Positions 8,846 to 17,353 of a DNA stretch of 64,000 nt are shown in pieces (within the stretch, counting starts at the first letter, position 1; every line of letters begins with the position of its first letter). The position numbers and the translations under genes are program-made. Source of the stretch: Rhizobium sp. ICMP 5592 (GTDB lineage: Bacteria; Pseudomonadota; Alphaproteobacteria; Rhizobiales; Rhizobiaceae); the NCBI RefSeq assembly GCF_009498525.1, contig NZ_QSNT01000001.1, forward strand, positions 1,045,032-1,109,031, given 5' to 3'. A model generated the notes under the pieces. It was not told where the DNA came from and did not search any database. It saw only the letters and a list, made by a program, of their open reading frames with translations.

Positions 8846-10224
8846 AGGGTCTTCGCACCGCCTCTATACGGACACAGATACTCGTATTGGCGACGTTGCT
8901 CATCATCCTCGTGTCCGTCGTGGCGACGCTTTCCGAGCCATTTATCTACGGCCGGCACGACAAGGGTGTCGCAATCGGCCTGCTGTCGGGACGAATTGAG
9001 AGAGTGCTGGACCAGTATCGACGCGCCAGTTCGCCCGCAGAGGAGGAGGCCGCCTTAAAATTTGGCGCAACAATAGGGATTTCAGCGGACAAAATATCGG
9101 TAAGCCAAATCCCATCACGAGATCAAGCTGATGCCGCGTCGGACAACATTGTCGAGCGGGTAAGAGCGGTGCTCGAAATCGGCATTTTCAAGGCAATCGA
9201 GAACGCCTTTGCTGATCGGTCAGCGGGGAATATCCTGATCGTCAAGGTCGATACCGATCGTGCGCTGGTTTTCCACCTGCCTGTCTTCCCCAACTATCTG
9301 TGGCTCTTCCCGGCCATGGCGAGCGGGATTTTGAAGATTGTCATCCCGCTCGCGCTGATGGCTTATTTCAGTAGCTGGCTCATTACCCGGCCGGTGGTGC
9401 GGTTTGCCGTCGCCGCCGAGCGTGCGAGTATGGACGACAGTCTGGAAAAACCGTTCGTGGCTGACGGCGCCTCGGAAATGAGAAGCCTGGCCGCCTCGCT
9501 CAACGTGATGCGAAGCCGAATACTGGAGATGGTGGACAGTCGCACGCGCATGCTCAGCTCCATCAGCCATGATCTGAGAACACCGCTGACCCGTTTGCGG
9601 ATGCGTGCCGAGCGTTGCGAGCAATCGGAGCTTCAGCGTCAGATGCTCGCCGATATCGCTACCCTGGGCTCGATGATCGACGAGAGCCTGACGTTTCTGA
9701 CAAACGCCTCCCATAGCGTGCCTTCGCGCAAGGTGGATATTTCAAGCCTGCTTCAGACGATCGCGACCGACTTTTCGGACACCGGCATCGATGTGGGTTT
9801 CAAAGGCCCCCGCCGGCTTACCTGTATCTGCAAGCCGCAAGCTATTACCAGAGCAATTACCAATGTCGTCGAGAACGCCTCCCGCTACGCGACCGAGATT
9901 GAGATCGAGTTGCAAAGCGCCAGCAATGGTGGGGTTTTGATCAGGGTGAGCGACAATGGCCCTGGCTTGACGGATGCGCTCAAAGTGCGGGCTCTGGAAC
10001 CCTTCTTCAAGGCGGACAAAGCCCGAACGACGGGAATGGGCGGCGGCTTCGGCCTTGGCCTTCCGACTGCGGAAGGGATCGTCAGAAAAGGGCATGGCGG
10101 GACGCTCAGGCTGCTCGACCGCAAGCCCAGCGGTCTGATCGTCGAGATCACCCTGCCGCCGACCCAGGACGAGACAATGGGACGCCTTGCGGGCGATCCG
10201 AAGAAGGTCCCGTCGGCGAGCTGA
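8842..10224 (+). CDS. Sensor histidine kinase (HisKA/HATPase)
   Basis: A 460-residue membrane kinase partnering the preceding regulator. GTG start within the GTGA overlap. TM1 about 11-33, a short periplasmic sensor of about 120 residues, TM2 about 154-180, a HAMP-like linker, then H-box SSISHDLRTPLTRLR (H243), N-box NVVENASRYA (341-350), G1 DNGPG (371-375) and GFGLGL (402-407). All catalytic motifs are intact. The signal is unknown; the sensor domain shows no recognisable ligand fold. Confidence 0.92.
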   Translation: MKGLRTASIRTQILVLATLLIILVSVVATLSEPFIYGRHDKGVAIGLLSGRIERVLDQYRRASSPAEEEAALKFGATIGISADKISVSQIPSRDQADAASDNIVERVRAVLEIGIFKAIENAFADRSAGNILIVKVDTDRALVFHLPVFPNYLWLFPAMASGILKIVIPLALMAYFSSWLITRPVVRFAVAAERASMDDSLEKPFVADGASEMRSLAASLNVMRSRILEMVDSRTRMLSSISHDLRTPLTRLRMRAERCEQSELQRQMLADIATLGSMIDESLTFLTNASHSVPSRKVDISSLLQTIATDFSDTGIDVGFKGPRRLTCICKPQAITRAITNVVENASRYATEIEIELQSASNGGVLIRVSDNGPGLTDALKVRALEPFFKADKARTTGMGGGFGLGLPTAEGIVRKGHGGTLRLLDRKPSGLIVEITLPPTQDETMGRLAGDPKKVPSAS

Positions 10225-10417
10225 GTTTCCATTCTTCGCGGCCCGCCTTCGGTCGGCTATCGCGCCTCCTATGTTCTCCCCCAAGCGGCGACAGACGCCT
10301 TAAAATCTCGCGTCATCTTCGCGAACATTTCCATATATTAAAGAAAACACCGCAACACACCGATTCAATAGAACAGGCTCCGGCAACACTCTGCCATATT
10401 TTCCAGGAGCCAAATCT

Positions 10418-11077
10418 TTGCTGAGAACACACACCATCAGTGTCGCGCTGATCGCCCTGTGCGCGACCGTCGCCGGATGCACCACCGCCGATCCCACCGT
10501 TTACGCTGGCCTGGCTTCGGCACCGCAGCTTCAACCGAATCCGGACGATAAAGGCGGCCGCGTACCCTATCGGTACAAGGGCAATGTCGACTGGAGGCAG
10601 TACAACAAGATCATCGTCGATCCCGTCACTGTCTACAACGGTCCGGACAATCAGTTCGTGAAGATCGCCGACGAAGACAAATCGGTCCTTGCCGGCTACA
10701 TGCAGGAACAATTCACGCAAAAGCTGCGGACGCGCTTTGCCGTCGTCAGCAATCCCGGCCCCGGCACGCTCCGGCTCCATCTGACGCTGACAGGCGCCAA
10801 GGATACCACGCCGGTGCTGGGACCATTCTCGCATCTCGACGTTGGCGGCAACGCAATCAATGCCGTTCAGGCCGTTCGTGGCCGTGAAGGGACGATGGCG
10901 GGCTCGGTGAATTATGCCGTCGAGATCTACGATGCGCCGAGCAATCGTCTGCTCTCGGCCTATGTCACCAAGCAATATCCGAATGCAATGAACGCTGGCG
11001 CGACCTTTTCCCGCTTGAAGGGCTCCAAGATCGGGATCGAGAAGGGTGCAGATGCGCTTCTCGAGCAGCTGCAGTAG
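10418..11077 (+). CDS. DUF3313-like lipoprotein
   Basis: A 219-residue predicted outer-membrane lipoprotein. The lipobox is VAGC at about 18-21 after a short hydrophobic signal (MLRTHTISVALIALCATVAGC). The mature part fits the DUF3313 family (VDWRQYNKIIVDPVTVY, then a C-terminal SAYVTKQYPN region); function unknown. A TTG start at 10418 is chosen because AGGAG lies 8 bp before it and it begins the signal peptide. It sits 193 bp after the histidine kinase and could be controlled by that system, but no site proves it. Confidence 0.78.
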   Translation: MLRTHTISVALIALCATVAGCTTADPTVYAGLASAPQLQPNPDDKGGRVPYRYKGNVDWRQYNKIIVDPVTVYNGPDNQFVKIADEDKSVLAGYMQEQFTQKLRTRFAVVSNPGPGTLRLHLTLTGAKDTTPVLGPFSHLDVGGNAINAVQAVRGREGTMAGSVNYAVEIYDAPSNRLLSAYVTKQYPNAMNAGATFSRLKGSKIGIEKGADALLEQLQ

Positions 11078-11127
11078 AAAGCACGGCGGTCGGCCCTGGT
11101 GCAGGCAAACGCCCTCTTGATATGTGC

Positions 11128-11157
11128 CGGGAAACGCATCCTGCTTTGCGTTTCCCG
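11128..11157 (+). terminator. Stem-loop after the lipoprotein gene
   Basis: A perfect 11-bp stem (11128-11138 with 11147-11157) with an 8-base loop, followed by a short ACTTTAA. It lies 50 bp after the lipoprotein stop and before the convergent ArsR gene, so it probably ends transcription from one or both sides. The T-run is short. Confidence 0.6.
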
Positions 11158-11195
11158 ACTTTAACCGAGTGCCTTTGACTGCACACGGCATGATC

Positions 11196-11549
11196 TCAAT
11201 CGGCGTCGAAAATCTCTGTCAGAACCTCGAGAAGCCGAAGCACATCCGGATGATCGCAGGAGTAATATCTGAATTGCGCCTCGCTGCGAAATTTTATGAT
11301 TCCCGATCGATGAAGGCGCGCCAGATGCCGGCTCAAGGCAGGCTGAGATATGCCGATTTTTCTGGCGAGGCCGTTTACGTCCTGTTCGCGGTCCGACAGG
11401 AGAACGCAAACCTGTAGCCTGCTCGGGTTGGCAAGCTGGCTGAGAAGATCTGCATGCCATGACAGGCGTTCGTCTCGTGTTGCGTGATCTGAATACATGG
11501 AACGATCGATTGTTAGGAACGAATCGGATGGGCTTGCGAGGGAACCCAT
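11196..11549 (-). CDS. ArsR/SmtB-family winged-helix regulator
   Basis: A small repressor of about 117 residues. The winged helix reads LLSQLANPSRLQVCVLLSDRE, then VNGLARKIGISQPALSRHLARLHRSGIIKFR, with the wing RSEAQFRYYSC. There is no ELCVCDL-type metal-binding cysteine motif in the recognition region, so it need not be a metal sensor. ATG 11549 is chosen because GGAG lies about 6 bp upstream; ATG 11498 would give 100 residues. No obvious adjacent target, so its regulon is unknown. Confidence 0.82.
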   Translation of the reverse strand: MGSLASPSDSFLTIDRSMYSDHATRDERLSWHADLLSQLANPSRLQVCVLLSDREQDVNGLARKIGISQPALSRHLARLHRSGIIKFRSEAQFRYYSCDHPDVLRLLEVLTEIFDAD

Positions 11550-11817
11550 GGTTCTCCGAGGATACACGCACTGGCTGTAAAGTTTTGTTCTGATTTGTTG
11601 CGATATGTTGCGTCTTGCCAGGCTGCCTGCCGGCTCGGGCAGCTCCGACGAAGGACACGCGCTAGATCGTCGGCTGAATGTATCGATGTATCACCACGAA
11701 AGCGGCTTGCGACAAACTGTAACAAAAACGAACCGATTGCCTTGTTTTGGTCCGGCTTTTGACATCACGCTGCTAATTAGACCGGTTATCTCTGTGTCTA
11801 GCGAACAGGAGGTAGCC

Positions 11818-12066
11818 ATGACTTATAAAGAATTGACGATAGCCGATGTTCTCAACGATCCGTTGATCCGGCAGGTAATGCGCGCGGATCAGGTGTCCCT
11901 GATCGGGATGACGAACCTGCTGCAGGATGCAGCGCATAGGCTGAAAAGTGCGAAGACATTGCGCGAAAAGGCGGAGATCGGCTTGCCGGGTGGCATGAAT
12001 TCGATCGCAGCGGCTACCGTGGCTTGCAGTGAGGCGTGGCGGCCACATCAATCGTGTGGCCGTTGA
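11818..12066 (+). CDS. Small rhizobial-type hypothetical protein (82 aa)
   Basis: A short gene with a perfect AGGAGG (11807-11812) 5 bp before the ATG, strong support for translation. The product begins MTYKELTIADVLNDPLIRQ and is predicted mostly helical; the N-terminal ADVLNDPLIR...MRAD pattern is one I recall from small conserved rhizobial proteins. The last 20 residues (AWRPHQSCGR end) look non-conserved and may reflect a shifted frame near the 3' end. No signal peptide, membrane segment or known domain. Function unknown. Confidence 0.6.
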   Translation: MTYKELTIADVLNDPLIRQVMRADQVSLIGMTNLLQDAAHRLKSAKTLREKAEIGLPGGMNSIAAATVACSEAWRPHQSCGR

Positions 12067-12403
12067 TGATCGCTTTCACTGAAGCCCAGCTTCCAAAAAC
12101 TGACGGCGCGCGTATTCGCGCGTGAGAGGCCGAGATCCCTACGCCAATAGGTTCTGAGAGCCCGCGGTGTTGAACGCTCTTGCGAGCGAGCACTCCGAAA
12201 AAAATGGGGAATGAGCTAAGATCCGGGTGCCTTGACCTTGCGGCCTCCTCGGATGACGGGAATTGACGGGTTAAGGCGTGGAAATGTTGCTCTTGAGGCG
12301 GCACAACGCTAATCGTTCCAATACTCAATGTCCGTCAGGTCGCTTGCCGCACCGAATGAAGGCAAAGCGTTCTTCTCCACAAGCTCTCCGGGATACCAGC
12401 AAG
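12067..12403. other. Gene-free stretch before the amidohydrolase
   Basis: About 337 bp with no convincing gene. It contains a CGCGCG-TATT-CGCGCG hairpin (12107-12122) just after the small gene. The amidohydrolase frame is open from 12278, but that part has no homology-like character. The promoter of the downstream cluster is probably here. Confidence 0.5.
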
Positions 12404-13588
12404 ATGAATTCGCACGTCAATGACCTCAATGCGCTCGTTCAGGAACTGTCGTCGCAGCGAGAGAAGCATTTGATCGAGGTTCGCCGTGATATCCACGCCC
12501 ATCCCGAGACCGGCTTCGATGTCGTCAGGACGAGCGGCGTTGTTGCCCGCGAACTGGCTAGCCTCGGGATCGAGCATCAGACCGGCATTGGCCGCACCGG
12601 CGTCGTCGGCTTCATCAAGGGTGGCCGTCCGGGGCCGACCTTGCTCATTCGCGCGGACATGGATGCCCTGCCCATCCAGGAGCAGACCGGCCTGCCGTTC
12701 GCCAGCCGGATCGAAGGCAAGATGCATGCCTGCGGTCATGACCTGCATACGGCGACCTTGATCGGCGTCGGCGCGATCCTCAAGGACATCGCCCCTCGTC
12801 TCAGCGGCAACGTCAAGCTGATGTTCCAGCCGGCCGAGGAAACCCAGGAAAGCGGCGCGGCGGCGATGATCGTCGACGGCGTGCTCGATGGCGTCGACTA
12901 TGCGCTCGGTTTCCATAATCACCCGGACGAGCCGGTCGGGACGTTCAGTTTCGTCCGGGGCATAGCGAACGGCTCCTCGGACGAGTTCGACATCACCATT
13001 CATGCCAAGTCCGGCCATGCCGCGCGCCCGCATGCGGCGATCGATCCGGTCGTCGCCACGGCGCATCTCATCACCCAGTTGCAGGCGATCGTTTCACGCG
13101 AGGTCGACCCGATGCGCCCGGCGGTGTTGACCATCGGCTCCATCCACGGCGGCAATACCCACAATATCATTCCGGACTCCGTTGTGCTCATGGGAACGGT
13201 GCGTTGCCAGGACGCGCAATCCCGCGACGTGATCGAGGCGGCCATCCGGCGTGTCTGCGAGGGTCTGGAGGCATCCATGCGTGTGCGCTGTGAGATCAAC
13301 TACGTGCGCGGCGTGCCCTCGCTTGTGAACGACGAGCATCTTCTGACGACCACCATGTCGGCGATCCGCGAGCATTATGGCGAGGTTGTCCTGGAGCGTG
13401 AGACAAGCCTTGGGGCGGAGGATTTCGCCCTGGTCGGCGCGAAGGTTCCCGCTTTTCAGCTTGGCGTCGGTGCGTCCCAGAAAGGCCGCGACGATCGCCT
13501 TCACAATTCCGACTATCAGCCGGACGAACGCTGTATTGCAAACGGTGTCGTGGCGCTGTCGCTGGCGGCCGTAAAGCTCCTGGCTTAG
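12404..13588 (+). CDS. M20 family amidohydrolase (hippurate/N-acyl-amino-acid hydrolase type)
   Basis: A 394-residue cytosolic di-metal hydrolase of the M20D group that removes acyl groups from N-acyl amino acids. It shows RRDIHAHPETGFD near the start, the metal and catalytic block MHACGHDLHTA (C109, H111), FQPAEETQESGA (the E-E pair), GHAARPHAAIDP in the dimerisation domain and the C-terminal SLGAEDFA. ATG 12404 gives the usual family length, although its ribosome site is weak; the frame is open upstream. It precedes a peptide-type importer, so it probably hydrolyses an imported N-acylated or amide-linked amino acid (inference). Confidence 0.88.
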   Translation: MNSHVNDLNALVQELSSQREKHLIEVRRDIHAHPETGFDVVRTSGVVARELASLGIEHQTGIGRTGVVGFIKGGRPGPTLLIRADMDALPIQEQTGLPFASRIEGKMHACGHDLHTATLIGVGAILKDIAPRLSGNVKLMFQPAEETQESGAAAMIVDGVLDGVDYALGFHNHPDEPVGTFSFVRGIANGSSDEFDITIHAKSGHAARPHAAIDPVVATAHLITQLQAIVSREVDPMRPAVLTIGSIHGGNTHNIIPDSVVLMGTVRCQDAQSRDVIEAAIRRVCEGLEASMRVRCEINYVRGVPSLVNDEHLLTTTMSAIREHYGEVVLERETSLGAEDFALVGAKVPAFQLGVGASQKGRDDRLHNSDYQPDERCIANGVVALSLAAVKLLA

Positions 13589-13688
13589 CCGGCGCAGCAT
13601 CTATTTGCGACGCCGGGGCAACTACCGAGCCGATTTTGCATTTTGTTTCTTCCTGATCGTTGATTTTTAGGAGGAAATTGCGCGCTTG

Positions 13689-13757
13689 ATGTTAGCCGAT
13701 ACCATAGGAAATATGCCACGCGGCCGCCGCGATGCGGCGCTGGAAGCCACAAGATGA
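13689..13757 (+). CDS. Possible 22-codon leader ORF
   Basis: A short frame starting MLADTIGNMPRG that ends 16 bp before the binding-protein start, preceded by AGGAGG at about 13671-13676 (spacing of 12, longer than ideal). It could be a leader peptide or merely the relic of an unused ribosome site. Nothing in its sequence suggests attenuation by a run of one codon. Confidence 0.2.
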   Translation: MLADTIGNMPRGRRDAALEATR

Positions 13758-13773
13758 AGAGGAACAGATTGTA

Positions 13774-15357
13774 ATGCCGGGAGAAAAGACGATTTCGAAC
13801 ATCCTGCAGCCGACACGGCGCCGGTTCCTGCAAACCGCGGGCGCCCTCTCGGCGACGCTTTCGGCAAGCGGGCTTTTGCTTCCCGGCAGCGCTGCGGCGC
13901 AGGCGGAAGCGCCGGTCAGGGGCGGGCATCTCGTGCTGGGGCTTGATACGGCCTCAAGCTCGGACAGGCTCGACCCCGCTTTCTACACCGAAGCCTACAT
14001 GTATACGGTCGGCTTCCAGCTCTTCAACACCGTCGTCGAGCTCGGTCCCGACGGCAAGCTGATCGGCGCGCTCGCCGAAAGCTGGGAACCGGCAACGCCC
14101 GATGGCAGCAAGTGGGTCTTCAAGCTGAAGAAGGGCATCCAGTTCCACAATGGCAAGGAATTGACCGCGCAGGACGTCGTCTATTCGCTCAATCATCATC
14201 GCGGCGAAAAGAGCAATTCCGGCGGCAAGGGTCAGCTTCTGGCGGTGACCGACATCAGCGCCTCCGACACGCATGAAGTGACCGTGACGCTGAACTCGGG
14301 CAATGCCGACTTCCCCGCCGCTCTGGTCGACTATCATCTCGGTATTGGCCCAGATGGCGGCGACTTCGACAAGGGGGTCGGCACCGGCGCCTTCATCCTC
14401 GAGGATTTCCAGCCCGGCGTACGTGCGCTGACCAAGCGCAACCCGAACTACTGGGCTTCGGACCGCGCCTTCGTCGATTCCGTTGAAACCATCGCCATGA
14501 GCGATGCGACCGCCCGCATGGCGGCGCTTCTGAGCGGTCAGGTGCATATCATCAATCGTGTCGAGCCACGGGCCGTCAGCCGGCTCACCGCCCGTCCGGG
14601 TGTGCAGATCCTGCGCTCGCAGGAAAACACCATGTACTGCTTCCCGATGCGCGTCGACACCGCTCCCTACAACAATCTCGACCTGCGGCTGGCGCTGAAA
14701 TATGCGATCGATCGCGAGGAGTTGCAGAAGAGCCTTCTCGTCGGCACCGGCGCCATCGGCAACGACAATCCGATCGCCTCGTGGAATCCCTATTTCGCCA
14801 AGGATATTCCGCAGCGGCCCTACGATCCCGAAAAAGCGACCTTCCACTTCAAGAAGGCGGGCTCGCCGAGCGGCATCCAGCTCAGCGCCTCCGACAACGG
14901 CTTCCCCGGCTCGGTCGACGCGGCGCAGCTCTATCAGGCTTCCGCCGCCAAGGCCGGCATCACCATCGATGTCGACCGCGTTCCCTCGGACGGATATTGG
15001 GACGAGGTATGGCTGAAGAAGCCGTTCGTTGCCTCCAACTGGTCGGTACGCCCGACGGCCGACGCTATGCTGTCGCTGATCCTGCAGTCCGATGCACCGT
15101 GGAACGAGACCGCCTGGCGTGACCAGGCCTTCGACAAGCTGCTGGCGGCGGCGCGTGTCGAGCTGGACGAGACCAAGCGCAAGCAGATCTATCACGACCT
15201 GCAGGTGAAGCTGGTGGATGAAGGCGGCGAGATTATTCCGCTCTTCGTCGACAATCTGGCGGCCGCCAGCGACAAGGTCGGCGGCTATGTGCCGGTGCCG
15301 GGCGGCGGCGACCTTAGCGGCTACCGCATCGCCGAGCGCGCCTGGCTCAAGGCCTAA
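13774..15357 (+). CDS. Peptide-type ABC transporter substrate-binding protein with Tat signal
   Basis: A 527-residue family 5 periplasmic receptor. The N-terminus carries a twin-arginine signal (PTRRRFLQTAG near residues 14-24, hydrophobic stretch to about 45, cleavage near AAAQA), which is common for rhizobial members. The mature domain begins GGHLVLGLDTASSSDRLDPAF and includes WVFKLKKGIQFHNGKELTAQDVVYSLNHH and RLALKYAIDREEL. Downstream lies a true intrinsic terminator, so this receptor may be made in excess over the membrane subunits. The ligand is unknown; the adjacent M20 amidohydrolase suggests an acylated amino acid or peptide. Confidence 0.87.
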   Translation: MPGEKTISNILQPTRRRFLQTAGALSATLSASGLLLPGSAAAQAEAPVRGGHLVLGLDTASSSDRLDPAFYTEAYMYTVGFQLFNTVVELGPDGKLIGALAESWEPATPDGSKWVFKLKKGIQFHNGKELTAQDVVYSLNHHRGEKSNSGGKGQLLAVTDISASDTHEVTVTLNSGNADFPAALVDYHLGIGPDGGDFDKGVGTGAFILEDFQPGVRALTKRNPNYWASDRAFVDSVETIAMSDATARMAALLSGQVHIINRVEPRAVSRLTARPGVQILRSQENTMYCFPMRVDTAPYNNLDLRLALKYAIDREELQKSLLVGTGAIGNDNPIASWNPYFAKDIPQRPYDPEKATFHFKKAGSPSGIQLSASDNGFPGSVDAAQLYQASAAKAGITIDVDRVPSDGYWDEVWLKKPFVASNWSVRPTADAMLSLILQSDAPWNETAWRDQAFDKLLAAARVELDETKRKQIYHDLQVKLVDEGGEIIPLFVDNLAAASDKVGGYVPVPGGGDLSGYRIAERAWLKA

Positions 15358-15385
15358 CATACCCAGCAATAGAATACCCATCGGT

Positions 15386-15415
15386 CCCCGGATTGCCATC
15401 CGGGGGCTCTTTTTT
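15386..15415 (+). terminator. Intrinsic terminator between binding protein and permeases
   Basis: CCCCGGAT-TGCC-ATCCGGGG (8-bp GC-rich stem, tetraloop) followed by GCTCTTTTTT. This is a textbook rho-independent terminator inside an importer operon, 29 bp after the binding-protein stop and 80 bp before the first permease. Confidence 0.85.
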
Positions 15416-15494
15416 CCAGGTAGGGCCGCTAAACCGTTGCGCTGCGCTGTCATTCACGATAGCGGCCATGCGTGGAATTTTTCGGAACAGACAG

Positions 15495-16526
15495 ATGAAC
15501 AACCAGCCTCTGGCTGAGGAGATCCAGCTCGAAACGCAGGGAGTGATGCCACCGGCACGCAAGTCGGCCGGCGGTCATCTCTTGCGTCTGCTTATCAAGC
15601 GTCTGGCCCTCGGTCTGGTGCTGTTATGGGCGGTCTCGCTTGTCATCTTTGCCGGAACCCAGATCCTCCCCGGCGATGTCGCAACCGCCATGCTCGGCCA
15701 GCAGGCAACGCCGGAAGCTGTCGCCAGCATCCGCAAGGAGCTTGGCCTCGAGAAGCCCGCGCCGCAGCGTTATGTCGAATGGTTGGGTGGCGCCGTGCGC
15801 GGCGACTTCGGGCGCAGCTACAGCAATCGCCAGGATATCGCCAAGAGTATCGCGCCGCGCCTGAAGAACACGCTTTATCTGGCGGCGATGGCGGCGATCA
15901 TTGCCGTGCCTTTGTCCATCCTGCTCGGTATCCTCTGCGTGCTTTACGTCGGCACCTGGGTCGACCGGACCATTGGCATCGTCACGCTGAGTGCCATATC
16001 GCTGCCGGAATTCTTCGCGGGCTATCTGCTGATCGCCTATTTTTCTGTGAGCCATTTCTGGCTTCCGAGCAGCGCCACGGTTTCCGACGCCATGCCCCTG
16101 GGGCAACGCCTCATCACCATGCTGCTTCCCTGCCTGACGCTGGTTCTCGCCGTCGTCGGACACATGATGCGGATGACGCGCGTAGCGCTCCTGAACGTCA
16201 TGGCGTCTCCCTATATCGAGACGGCGTTCCTGAAAGGGCTGCCCGGCTGGCGCATTGTCTGGAAACATGCGCTGCCGAATGCCGTGTCGCCGATCGTCAA
16301 TGTTGTGGCGCTCAATCTTGCCTATCTGATCGTCGGCGTGGTCGTTGTCGAGGTGATCTTCGTCTATCCCGGCATGGGCCAGTATCTCGTCGATCATGTC
16401 GCCAAGCGCGACGTGCCGGTCGTGCAGGCCGCCGGCCTGATTTTCGCTGCCGTCTATATCCTGCTGAACATTGTCGCCGACATGGTCGCGATCCTTGCCA
16501 ATCCACGTTTGAGGCATCCGCGATGA
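15495..16526 (+). CDS. ABC transporter permease, DppB type
   Basis: A 343-residue inner-membrane subunit. It has a cytoplasmic N-terminal extension of about 35 residues, TM1 about 38-60, the DppB-type region GDVATAMLGQQATPEAVASIRKELGLE, and the EAA loop AFLKGLPGWRIVWKHALPNA near residue 242. The ATG at 15495 is preferred; ATG 15468 is possible. The gene starts beyond an intrinsic terminator, so its expression needs readthrough or its own promoter. Overlaps the next gene by 4 bp. Confidence 0.86.
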   Translation: MNNQPLAEEIQLETQGVMPPARKSAGGHLLRLLIKRLALGLVLLWAVSLVIFAGTQILPGDVATAMLGQQATPEAVASIRKELGLEKPAPQRYVEWLGGAVRGDFGRSYSNRQDIAKSIAPRLKNTLYLAAMAAIIAVPLSILLGILCVLYVGTWVDRTIGIVTLSAISLPEFFAGYLLIAYFSVSHFWLPSSATVSDAMPLGQRLITMLLPCLTLVLAVVGHMMRMTRVALLNVMASPYIETAFLKGLPGWRIVWKHALPNAVSPIVNVVALNLAYLIVGVVVVEVIFVYPGMGQYLVDHVAKRDVPVVQAAGLIFAAVYILLNIVADMVAILANPRLRHPR

Positions 16527-17353
16527 GAAATCTGCCGCGTTTGACGCCTCTGGCGGTGATCGGCCTTGCCGGTCTCACTATCTTTCTCATCATGGCGGCA
16601 CTGGCACCCTGGATCGCGCCGCATCCGGTCTCGCAAGTGGTCGGCGGCGTCTGGGACATGCCGTCCGCCAACGCGTTGCTCGGCACGGACAATATCGGCC
16701 GCGATCTTTTTTCGCGCCTGCTCTGGGGCGCGCGCATCACCTTCGTCATCGCCGCCCTTGCGACCCTCCTTGCCTTCGTCATCGGTGTATCGCTCGGCTT
16801 CTACGCCGCCGTTCGCCGTGGCATCATCGATCAGGTGCTGTCGCGGCTGAACGATCTGGCGATGGCGATCCCGACGCTGATCCTGGCGCTGGTCGTGCTC
16901 GCCGTTCTGCCGAAAACCATGATCGTGCTGGTCCTCGTCATGGCTGCGCTTGATGCAACGAGGGTCTTCCGCGTCAGCCGGGCTCTGGCCAGTGATCTGG
17001 TCACCCTGGACTATGTCGAGGTGGCGCGGCTTCGCGGCGAGGGCTGGGGCTGGATCATTTTCCGGGAAATCCTGCCGAACGCTTTGTCGCCACTGCTCGC
17101 CGAATTCGGCCTGCGCTTCGCCTTCGCCATTCTCTTCCTGTCGACGCTCTCCTTCCTCGGCCTCGGCGTCCAGCCGCCGATTGCCGACTGGGGCAGCCTA
17201 GTGAAGGAGAACAAGGATGGGCTGGTCTTCGGTGTCTTTGCCGCCCTCATTCCCGGCGCTGCGATCGCCATCCTCGTCATCTGTGTCAATCTCGTCGTGG
17301 ACTGGATGCTCCAGAAGACCACCAGCCTGAAAGGCGTTCGCCGCCATGGCTGA
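16523..17353 (+). CDS. ABC transporter permease, DppC type
   Basis: A 276-residue membrane subunit beginning MRNLPRLTPLAVIGLAGLTI. TM1 about 11-33, then LGTDNIGRDLFSRLLWGARI (the DppC hallmark), EAA loop VARLRGEGWGWIIFREILPN near residue 166 and LGLGVQPPIADWG. The start overlaps the previous stop (ATGA), and the gene overlaps the ATPase gene by 8 bp. The same frame stays open upstream to 15626, but that part lies inside the DppB-type gene and is not protein-like. Confidence 0.87.
   Translation: MRNLPRLTPLAVIGLAGLTIFLIMAALAPWIAPHPVSQVVGGVWDMPSANALLGTDNIGRDLFSRLLWGARITFVIAALATLLAFVIGVSLGFYAAVRRGIIDQVLSRLNDLAMAIPTLILALVVLAVLPKTMIVLVLVMAALDATRVFRVSRALASDLVTLDYVEVARLRGEGWGWIIFREILPNALSPLLAEFGLRFAFAILFLSTLSFLGLGVQPPIADWGSLVKENKDGLVFGVFAALIPGAAIAILVICVNLVVDWMLQKTTSLKGVRRHG

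Noticed and set aside
12014..12328. Short minus-strand frame in the gene-free gap before the amidohydrolase
   Set aside because: It has no ribosome site and its sequence is not protein-like.
15386..15415. Could the hairpin be a riboswitch or attenuator rather than a terminator?
   Set aside because: No alternative pairing or ligand-binding fold is visible; it is a simple stem with a T-run.
13954..15453. 499-residue minus-strand open frame opposite the Tat receptor
   Set aside because: Antisense shadow. The plus strand has a signal peptide and family blocks; this frame has none.
15626..16522. Long open frame running into the DppC-type permease gene
   Set aside because: It is read in another frame of the upstream permease gene, is arginine-rich and lacks protein-like blocks; the real gene starts at the ATGA overlap at 16523.
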